A stretch of 64,000 bases of DNA, taken from the NCBI GenBank assembly GCA_003665825.1, contig QPFY01000017.1, positions 372,001-436,000 of the forward strand, in the 5' to 3' direction. Below the pieces are notes generated by a model, which worked only from the letters and a program-made list of their open reading frames with translations, did not search any database and had not been told where the DNA came from. How positions within the stretch are numbered: the stretch's first letter is position 1; each line of letters opens with the position of its first letter. Positions 55,575-64,000 of the stretch are shown piece by piece. The DNA comes from Microbotryum silenes-acaulis. Lineage: Eukaryota > Basidiomycota > Microbotryomycetes > Microbotryales > Microbotryaceae. Both the position numbers and the translations under genes were made by a program.

Positions 55575-56024
55575 TAGCCCCCTTTAGTGATTGCAATCCG
55601 CGCTGCTCTCGATCTCATAGTCATGTCGAGGCAACCTCTGGGCAGGCGATCGGATTCGATAACGAGTATTACAAACAACGCAGCTTACTGATCCAAAATC
55701 TCGCATACACACACACACACACATGAAGGGCCAAGATCTACGCCACCCGGCGCACATAAGGGTTGAAGCGATCGCAGCGAATCAACGACGTCCAACCGAA
55801 AAGGACAGGATCTAAAAAGGATAGGAGCGGAAAGAGAGCGAATTGGGTCTATGCGGTATAGAGGGTAGACCAAGAGCTATGATGGGGAAGGGGGGGGGGG
55901 GGGGGGGATTAGCGGAGTTTGCAAAAGAAGAAAGACAACGACGGTGTAGATGCGAAACGGGGAATGCGGCCGAATGGCTTTCGAGAAGAAAGAGAAAGGG
56001 TGGTATAGTCCTTCGTGTAGTCCT
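55575..56024. other. Convergent 3' region with poly-G
   Basis: About 450 nt between converging genes. Includes a short CA repeat (near 55707-55722) and an 18-G run at 55890-55907. No gene. Confidence 0.55.
55890..55907 (+). repeat. Poly-G homopolymer
   Basis: Eighteen G in a row within the 3' region of the GATA-factor gene. The exact length may be a sequencing estimate. Confidence 0.8.
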
Positions 56025-59000
56025 TCACGAAGGACTAGGGACTCGGCTATTCGTCGCCGAATGAGTTGTCGACGATGCCGAAGCGGCTTCGGCCCTAGCA
56101 GCGGTGGAGGGGTAAGGTCCAATCGATTGGCGCATTTGAACTCGAGAAGAGGATGAAGGGGTGATGGAGATTGGGGCAGCGGAAGCGCCGACGCTGTTGC
56201 GGCGCACGACGGATCGACCGTGGCTCTTTTTCGTCGCGGTCGGATCTTTAGGACCGCGGGCTCGGTTGCGTTTCTGGAGACGGACGAGCAGGAAGAGTCA
56301 GTCATCTGTGAAAGATAGTAATACAGCATGTGGGGGCTGGTCCCTCACCTTAATCACACCAGTATTGAGGTTGGCGGGACGATCAACGCCATGCAAATTT
56401 CTGAACAATCCACAGGCGTTGCACAACGGACGCCCATCGGCATCACGACGCCAAAGCGGTGTGTTCGTCGTCTGACAGTTCAAACACTTGACGACCTCCG
56501 CATCGCCTCCATCCGCAGAAGGTGTAGCCGACGTGGTTCCAACGAGCGAAGGCGCAAGAGGTCGAGCTTCTGGAATAGAAGCTTGCATCGAGATGGTGTT
56601 GCTCCTCGAGTGTGTGCGCGAAGCCGAAGCACCCGGGACCTTGGGAAGCTTGGTTGACGTCGCTGATATACTCTCCAAGATGGGTGACAATGCCGCGTGG
56701 TGTCCAAGGCTGACGAGGTCAGGCGAGCTGGCAGAGACGCGCACGTTCGAGCCTGTTTGAGCCTTGGGTGCCGAGGGCTGTTTGGGTCGACGTGGCACTG
56801 CAATGGAGGATTTGATCGGACCGAGCTTTGACGGAAGACCACTGGCATCCGGTTTGGCGCCAGTTCCAGCCTGCGGTGGGTCCGGCGGTGAGGGCGTGCC
56901 GTGGCGCGACGCATCCCCGGGGCTGGTCAAGGCCAACGAAGAGTCCGAGTCGTAGGCAGCGGGGGTCTGTAGGAGGCTCAAGAGATGCGATGGATTGACA
57001 TGGGTCATCGAAGCCGAAGGATCGAATGTGCCTTGACCAGCGGCCGAGGTCCCCCCGAGGTAGGGCGATGTGAAGGTCGATCCCGCCGGTGTGCTCGCCA
57101 GGTCGGTGCGGTTGAAGTAATCGTAGAACGAGGCACTGTTGACATCGGGGGTATCTTGATACAACGAACCGATCGGGGAGTTGATGAAGCCGTTGCCAGG
57201 GCCCGGCGCGGATTGAGGGTATGAGAAGGGATGGGGTGCATCGAAGAAGGGTGTTTGCGGTTGCGAGTTGTGGCCGCTGTCGTCACGAGGGGATATTGTG
57301 CCCGAGGGTCGAGCGAGACTGAGTCCTGAAGGAGGCGCGAAGGCGAAAGGGCGCGACGACTGTGCAAGCGTGGCCGCGTTGAGGTAGGCGCTCGAGGAAG
57401 CAGTCGAAGTCGAAGCTCGCCCCGCGTTCGAAGATTTGCGGCCCTGCAAGTCGCAACACCACGCCATTCCGTCAGCATCAAGACACCGCCTTTGCCCAAT
57501 ACACCCAACTCGACTCACCACCAAGGATTGCAGCTGCTGCTGCGCCAAAGAAGCATACGCGCTATCCCCACTGGCTTTGCGCACTTCCGGAAAATTTGCT
57601 TCATCGGACCCAAAGCTCTTGGCCAGGCCACGAAGACTCGAGCTTGGCGAGACGTTCGCTGACTGACGGCCCGATGAATGGGACTTTGAGTGGTTCGAGT
57701 TGCTCAGCGAGTGCAGGTCGATGAGCTGATTAAGCGTGCTTTCAATCGCAGACAAGTTGGCACTGGCGGCGGGGTTGCCACCCGAGCCGGCCGCAAACGA
57801 GAACTGGGACCCCGAGTTGAGCGAGTTGCTTGTTGTCGCCGAGACCGTCGAGGTGCCCGAGATGGGGATAGCGGGCGCACTTGGGTTCGAAGGAGCGGCA
57901 GGGGACCCGTGCGAGCCACCAAAGTCGGTCGAAGAGAGGTCAAAAGAGCTGAACATGTCGTCTGTCGCGCTGAGGCCGAGGGATGCGGCGAGCTGTACGT
58001 GAGCGGTCTGAGCCCCTGGGGGGTTGGAAACCGGGGTGTTGTCGCCATAGAACCGGGAGAAGTTGGCAGTGGCAGTGGCAGAGTCGACAGTCGGAGGGGC
58101 GACCGAGACCCGGAAATCGGGTGCGCGAGAGCGGGACCTCGAGGCCGCTCGCCAGTCCATCGCATTGGGGGCTCTGGAACGGGATCGGGATTGCGACTTT
58201 GCTCGCCAATCCATGAAATCACTGTGGAGGCAAGACATGGGTCAGCTAAGGCATGCGAAGAGTGTAGGTTACGTTTGCGTCGGTACTCACTCCTCTTGCG
58301 CATTCTCGGGACTCTCACTCGCACTCGCCGAAGCCGTACCAGGTCCTGATCTCCCTCGACGACCCCTGGCCTCCTCTTCCAGCACGTCCCCCACAGGTCC
58401 GGACTTGTGCAGTCGAGCCGCTTCGTTCCGGCTGCGCAACTCCAAAACATCATCCTTTGCTTCTTCCCGTTCGGCTTCTGGTGTGCTGATCGTCACGCCC
58501 GTCGCAGTCGGCGGGGGCATCGCTAGGGTATCCGCGTCCATCGTCGCAAGGGCGTTCGCTTCCGCCTCAGCTGCGGCCGTCTCTTCCCTCCGCTTCTTCA
58601 ACGTCATGCTCATCAGCCTCCACGTCAAGTTCTCCATCCGCGCCCCGTTCGGCAACGTGTTCTTGGCCTTATTGAACATGCGCCAAACCTGAGCTGCGAT
58701 CGGATCTTTACGACTCAACGCCTCTGCACTTTCGTCGTCGATGATGGTCGAATCGGTCGGACTCGGCATCGAATCCAGGCCCGTTGCGGCTGGACTGGCT
58801 TTCCGACTTGTCGAACCGGCGTTGGACGTCTGGAGCAAGGCGGCGAAATCGATCGGGCTCGCTTCGTTCGAACTCGGAGTCCGCGAGGCCGGGGAGGCAA
58901 AGACGCTCTGGCCCAGCACCTCGGCAACGACCTTGGGGCTCGGCGTCGATTCGGCCGCGACCGCATAGGGTGATTGCGGTGATCCGTATCCACCGACCCC

Positions 59001-60938
59001 GTACGCGCCCACGCCCGTATGTCCTCGACGCGTCCCCGTTCCGGTCGACATCGCTGCTGCAGCGGCGGATGCAAAGCCCGTGGACGAGAATTGATCCAAA
59101 TCGTGCTCGAGCGACGAAAAGTCATAGTCGACGGGTGGTGGTGATCCGGCTTGCTGTGCTGAGGTAGACGCCGAAGCGGAAACGGGAGCCGAAACGAAGG
59201 GTTTGGGTGATACCGGACGGGACATGGGCGGGGTGGGGACCACGGGAACAAATTGGGACGAAATAGATGCCGCACGTGAGTGGGCCGGAGACGTTTTCGT
59301 CGACAAGGACCCGCGCGGAAGCGTTGGAGGATTGGGGCCGGCGAACTCTGTCGAGGGCGAGGTGATGGATGGCGAGGCGAGGGGTGAGGCAGAGAAAGCG
59401 CCGGAGGTGCTGAGGCTCGGTGCAGTGCGTTGACGAGAGTGCGCGGCGCCACCATGGGCACCATTTGCACCTGCAGTCGACGCGGACATACCTCTTGCCG
59501 CCTTGATAAACGAGCTCGTCCGTCGTGGCCCTCCCGCTCTCGAAGAGCTCCCTTCGCCTCGGTTCGGTAAGTTGGAGCTTTGCGGGAGCGAACTGGACAG
59601 GAACGCAGCCCCTGCGCCATTGTCGGTCAGAGGTGAGCCAACTGGTGACTGTGCGGCCGAAGATGTAGTCGAATACGCCTGCGACCGTCGTTGGGCTTCG
59701 AGACTGGCGTGCAGGGCGTACATGCTCGGGTCCATCAGCGGGTTCGCCATCGGAGATTGTCCGGGTGCGCCAAAGGGCGAGGGGTATTGAGGTACGATTG
59801 GTGACGCATAGGGCGAATGGGAATGTGCGCGGGAATATCCGTTGTAGAGAGGGTACGGTTGAGCCATGGAAAGCCCCTGCATCGCCAAAGGCGGCAGCGG
59901 GCCGCCACGACCAAAGGCGGCGGCGTAGTTCGCAGCCTGGGCCTGGGCTGCGATCCACTCGGATTGACCGTAAGGTGAGCCCGCCGAGAGTGCCGAAGGT
60001 GTTCCTGGCGTTGTACTCGGTGGGGACAGACCTGCGCTGGAGAGGGAAGCCGAAAGGGCCTGCATGTATGCTGCTTGCGCTGCGAGCTGGGCGTTGTAGA
60101 TTGCCGCAGCGTTGGGGTCGAGTGCGGCTCGCATCATGTCTGGCATCGGAGCGGTACGGGTGGAATTCTGCTGTTGTGGTGCACTTGTTGTGGTTGCTGC
60201 TGCTGCTCCGCCTCCGCCGTCGACGGTGAACGGTCCGCTCTGGGTGCCCGTTCGCCAATCGAGCGGCACGGTGTACGGTGGCACGGCCGATGTCTTGCCT
60301 GGCGCCGACGGTGGTCCACTCATGTCGCACTGCGTCGAGTTCGCCGGCAGTTGGGGAAAGAAGGCCTTGCTCGCGAACGGGGGCGAGGTCGAAGGTGTGG
60401 ACTCGGAGGTGGTGGTGAGGTCGTACGAGTCGACTGTGGGGGCGCCGACGGAGGAGAACGGCGATCCTGAATGGTGAGGCGAGTCGGTGGAAGCGGATGA
60501 CCCCTCCGGGGTCGCGCCCGAGAAGCGCGAGCCGAGCAACACCGACGAAGCGTTAGGGATCGACGCCAGGAACGCAGCCGTCGAAGCGTTAGACGATGAC
60601 GAAGCCTGTTGGTAGCTCAAGGAGTTCGTGTCCGAGCCTACACCACCTTCTACGGTCGTCGTCGGTTGGGCGCCGCCGTCGCGAAGCGAGTCCGTCGAGT
60701 CGTGAATGAAGGCGGAGAAATCAACGTCGCCTTCGTCGTTCTCGGATGCGGCAGCGTCGACGAACAGCCGATGCTCGTCACGAGTCGGCCGACCGACGCC
60801 CCAGCCTGATGGTTCGTACGACTGCGTCGCCACGATGTCGGAGCTCGAGAAAGCGGTTGCCAGTTGGAGGCGTTCGCTCGTCGGCGGTCGCAGCGGCGCA
60901 AGCGAGCAAGCAAGCGAGCAAGCAAGCTGGGCAAGCAA
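56025..60938 (-). CDS. AreA/Nit2-type GATA transcription factor, 5' end uncertain
   Basis: Exons: up to 60938-58291, 58221-57519, 57443-56349, 56273-56025; about 1560 residues if the whole open frame is used. The frame begins without an ATG; the first in-frame ATG is at 60323, so either an upstream exon or a non-AUG start is needed. Near 58600-58720 is [20 protein letters not shown] followed by ENLTWRLM, the DUF1752 block specific to fungal nitrogen GATA factors. Exon 3 ends with a GATA finger, [20 protein letters not shown] then [13 protein letters not shown] (C-x2-C-x17-C-x2-C), followed by a basic tail in exon 4 ([10 protein letters not shown]). This is the global activator of nitrogen-catabolic genes, and its own targets carry GATA sites. 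Most of the rest is Ser/Pro/Ala/Gln-rich. Intron 2 (57444-57518) is stop-free and in frame. Confidence 0.88.
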
Positions 60939-62184
60939 CGGCAGTCAGGGCGGCGACAGCGGAAGCGGGTCAGTTCCAGTCCAGCTCCGACGTTGTTTGA
61001 GATACTCGACCGAGTCTCGGCACAGGGAGGTGCTCACTGTGTTTCAATCAAAGCCCACCTGCAAGGTCGTATGTCCTGGCCCAAGGTGATGTATGGAGAG
61101 CCTTCCGCGTTACTAAAATACCGATCGGTGGCCAGGTGAGACTGTGCTTGAGCTGAGCCAGCCTAAGCCAGCCTGGACCCGGCTGGCGTGCCTCGCTTGC
61201 TCGCGCGCCCGCGCCCATGGGCCACTCGCCCCACTGCACGCAACAGGTGATTCGTGCCTGGCCAAACGGCCTTGATCGAGCTTCCATGAAGCCGTGCGCA
61301 TTGAGCGTGGTGGGAAGCTGGAGGTGGCCACTCCCAAGTTGGAGTTGTAGGCAACTTTCCTCACAAGATGTGCTGCTTTGAAGGCTGAAAACCCGAAAAG
61401 ATCGTCTACTCGACCTCTTCTCAGAAAAAGAGAAAAAACAACCGTGACTCCTTACGCCTCTCTACACACGCCTGGTGTAGTTCGCCATGTCCAGAGCGCA
61501 GCAGAAAATTTAACCGATCGTCGGTTCCAGAGGGCGCCCGGGCTTGGCCCGACCGGCGTTTCCGGGGTCGGATACTTTTTCTACTCGGGTTTCACGCATC
61601 GACTTGCACTGGCACCACTGGTAATGACAAGAGGATGTGGGTCCCAAAAGCATTCACTTGATTCATCCTCGTTGGTAACATGAGAATAAAGGTAACCAAA
61701 GTCGTCCCAGACCGGCCTGCACAGTCACCGAAGAAATAATAGCGGATATCATCCCGAATCAGACCGATTGTAAGGGGATGCCTTACAGGAACAGCCCCAT
61801 AAGTAGCCTCTGAGTAGCTAGAACTGTCGAGTTCTAGTTACGACTTGCTTTTAGCCTGGCGGTCAAGAACGACAGATTGTATTTTATGTACATCAGAGGC
61901 GCATACCTTACACCGATACAGCGAGCTGCGAGCGATCTGATTGAGGATAGGAATCGGGCCAAGCCGGGTATCTTCGACCGGGTAAATGACGGGCCGTCCA
62001 AACTCACCATGTCTTGAAGAATTGGCAGTCCTCAAATCTCATTAAAAGCTCTAGATCATTATGGCGCTTTAAACCCAAACCCATTTTCCGGTGTATGTCT
62101 AGACTTCTGAGCTCTGACTCGCTAGCCTTACCCCATGCCAATTGACTCGGGGCCACCGGCAGCTAGGCAGCTCGCTCACCCGCT
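60939..62184. other. Promoter region of GATA factor
   Basis: About 1.25 kb between the GATA-factor frame and the 3' end of the cyclodeaminase gene. Contains CAAG/CAAGCGAG-type short repeats near 60897-60945 and the hairpin at 61818-61837. No gene recognised. Confidence 0.45.
61818..61837. repeat. Perfect 8-bp inverted repeat
   Basis: CTAGAACT, a four-base spacer GTCG, then AGTTCTAG. In RNA it would form a short hairpin; in DNA it is a dyad that a dimeric factor could bind. No T-run follows, and the setting is a fungal intergenic region, so it is not a bacterial-type terminator. Confidence 0.5.
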
Positions 62185-63739
62185 TCAGTGGAACGGCACC
62201 TTCACGCCGACACCGAGTTGCTCCGCCATCTCGACCATCAAAGCCGTGATTCCCACATCCATCCCACCGACCCCAACGCACTTGAACAACGACTTCCCAT
62301 CTTGCCCACTCTTCAACCTGGCGATTAGGTCGCACGCGTCGGCCGTCAAAGGGTTGCCGAGGACATCGACGACCTGGCCGAGCTCGATGCAGTTCTCAGG
62401 TACTATCCCGGCCGAGATCAGTTCGCCGGCTTCGGAAAGACAAGCGGGACGAGAGTCGACAAGGATGTAGGGGATGGGTGTCGGTGTTGTAGATGGTGAG
62501 ATAAGCGAAGCGGGGAACTCGTGCATCGAGGGCATGTATGATCCGACTGCGCCGTCAGAGGAAGAACAGGGGAAGAAGCCAAGCGCAGGGGGGTCAGCCA
62601 CGCGAGACATCAAAGGAAACGGATATTACTGCCTGCAAATAAGAACAAAAGACGCAACTGGCATTGATGTGAACATTCGCTTTGAGATCCTTCGCCGCAA
62701 AGATCGGCGCTTTCGAGGGCACGCAGCTGAGCGAAGATATCTCATCAGCAGGAGTTGGGGGATCAGAGCTGGCCACGACTAACAACATCGCTCACCAGCA
62801 AATGATATCGGCTTGCTGTACACATTCGCTCGTCTTGTCGGTTCCGAGCACTTGGCTCTTGACGGTGGAGAATTGCCGACTGAGTTTTTCTACCAGCTCG
62901 GATGACCTTGATGAGGGGGATCGAACGATGAAGCTGGCATGATTGATGGAGGGGAAGAGCTCGAGGATCAATCGAGCATGATAGTACGCCTGCGTCCCCG
63001 ACCCGAAGACAACCAGCTGCTGGGATGTTGGCGCTGCCAAGATCAATGTCGCGAGAGCGGAAGCAGCACTGTGAACGCGCATCGATCAGCGCCTCGAACT
63101 TTGGAAAGTTGCGCTGCTTTCACTGACGCTGTTCGAAGTCCTGTCAGGGTGCTCGAATTGACCATAGCTTTGACTTGACCGGTTGACTCGTCCAGCAAGA
63201 GCGTCGTCCCAGGAAGGCCGACCTGGGCGTGGGGGGATTGGCTGTCGGGCACCGAAACGATCTTGACCGCGGTCATGGAGATGTTTTGCGATGTCGTCAA
63301 TCGTGAAGGCATGTATCTGTAAGGAAACGGGGGTTGATTCTCAGAGCTCAGTATTCTACCCTGGTACTGGACCGGCGCCTGTCAAATTGCGAACAGGGTT
63401 TTGTGAAACTCCGACTGGGTAGCAATGCGGAGTGGATTCTGCACCGGAGGTACGCCTTTGACGGGGGTCTCGGCCGCTTTAGTGATGGCGTGCATCGTTC
63501 TCCCGATCAGGTTGGCCTAAAAGAGAGTGCTGCTTCGTCGTCAGTTCAATGGATCACGATTCAATCGTCGGTGCCAGGCACTGGCCAGCATCGCTCGACC
63601 GCCGCGTGGAGCCACAGCTGCCGCGAGTCTGGCCATTTGTAGACTCAAGATAGGGGCATGTGCGACTAACCAATGCTGATGCCGTGAGTGACTCCACAAG
63701 ATCCGCGACATGTTGTGCGGAGAGCACCAGAACGGACAT
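62185..63739 (-). CDS. Ornithine cyclodeaminase / mu-crystallin family protein
   Basis: Six exons: 63739-63671, 63516-63395, 63316-63128, 63068-62796, 62726-62659, 62546-62185; 360 residues. It starts MSVLVLSAQHVADLVESL, then has MTAVKIVSVPDSQS and GTTLLLDESTGQVKAMVNSS, followed by LTGLRTAASALATLILA, the family's conserved substrate-loop helix. The Rossmann motif is LVVFGSGTQAYYHARL (G-x-G-x-Q-A). ADIICCCVPSKAPIF, HINAIGSYMPSMHE, and the C-terminal DSRPACLSEAGEL and DVLGNPLTAD follow. Members bind NAD(P) and act as cyclodeaminases, ketimine reductases or amino-acid dehydrogenases; which one cannot be told. Several donors are off consensus (GTTCGC, GTTGCG), but each restores the conserved reading. 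Confidence 0.85.
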
Positions 63740-63937
63740 GGTCGATGCGATGGTGTGGTAGTGAGTCAAATCGAAAGCGCGCTGCCGAGATCGTCATCAA
63801 GCCGGATCAAGGTTCGGCGCGCAAAGGGCAGGCAAGGGCGCGCATGTGTCACCACTGCCCACGCGTCGCGTCGTGTTAGCGCCGGGCGACGGCCCAAGCT
63901 CAAGCTCACGACCAGCCGCCCCTTTATATGTGGCCTT

Positions 63938-63949
63938 CCCCCCCCCCCC
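63938..63949 (+). repeat. Poly-C homopolymer
   Basis: Twelve C in a row about 200 bp upstream of the cyclodeaminase-family gene start. The 63740-64000 stretch otherwise holds nothing recognisable and is the likely promoter. Confidence 0.7.
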
Positions 63950-64000
63950 ACTGGATCCCCCTAGCTTCTTTTCATCTACGTCACAGCATCCACCGTCTTG

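Noticed and set aside
61818..61837. Inverted repeat as a Rho-independent terminator
   Set aside because: This is a eukaryotic genome; there is no T-run, and it is far from any 3' end.
1..64000. Biosynthetic or defence gene cluster, CRISPR, integrated virus
   Set aside because: Gene functions are housekeeping and mixed; no repeats with spacers, no viral or transposase proteins, no shared regulation signs.

Overview
The window is nuclear DNA from a fungus. It is GC-rich by eye, and almost every gene is split by several short spliceosomal introns (mostly 55-85 nt, GT-AG, with CTGAC/CTAAC-like branch sites). Intergenic gaps are short and there is no operon structure. The gene set (AreA/Nit2-type GATA factor, Ste11, Opy2, Bem1, a Cpl1-like secreted protein, low-complexity Ser/Pro-rich proteins) points to a basidiomycete yeast. 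My inference is Pucciniomycotina, Microbotryomycetes (Rhodotorula/Sporobolomyces relatives); I cannot test this without a search.

Layout. 1-4.7 kb: a truncated gene and a complete MARVEL-like four-TM gene that look like tandem paralogs, then a DMT/triose-phosphate-type transporter. 5-9.2 kb (minus): the MAPKKK Ste11. 10-17.7 kb (plus): the ERAD ligase Hrd1, an AMMECR1-domain protein, a 1-Cys peroxiredoxin and an AcpS-type phosphopantetheinyl transferase. 18.5-22.8 kb: a Zn2Cys6 transcription factor preceded by a dense TTGACA array. 23.3-24.5 kb: a small single-pass membrane protein with two micro-exons. 24.8-28.9 kb (minus): proteasome alpha5, a small basic orphan and a Cpl1-like secreted protein. 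28.9-31.2 kb: a gene-poor stretch. 31.2-34.7 kb: a divergent pair, Pho86-like ER protein and the rRNA methyltransferase Rrp8. 35.4-40.6 kb: a low-complexity protein and the polarity scaffold Bem1. 41-47 kb (minus): a Ser/Thr-rich surface protein and the Opy2-like MAPK membrane anchor. 48.2-55.6 kb: a J-protein, Sof1, Gpn3 and an F-box/JmjC protein. 56-61 kb (minus): the GATA nitrogen regulator. 62.2-63.7 kb (minus): an ornithine cyclodeaminase/mu-crystallin-family enzyme.

How the genes relate. Most are unrelated housekeeping genes. One theme recurs: Ste11, Opy2 and Bem1, three parts of pheromone/osmostress MAPK and polarity signalling, lie within about 42 kb. Rrp8 and Sof1 both act in ribosome biogenesis; Hrd1 and proteasome alpha5 both act in protein degradation.

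I found no transposon, rRNA, tRNA, CRISPR or clearly new multigene system. The most unusual things are in gene structure: very small coding exons (4, 6, 9, 11, 12, 20 and 26 nt), a GC-AG intron required by reading frame and homology in Gpn3 plus weaker GC-AG candidates, introns that can be read through in frame, and a GATA-factor first exon with about 205 open codons and no in-frame ATG. Exon boundaries were worked out by hand from splice motifs, reading phase and protein-family knowledge. Coding lengths divide by three where a complete gene is claimed.
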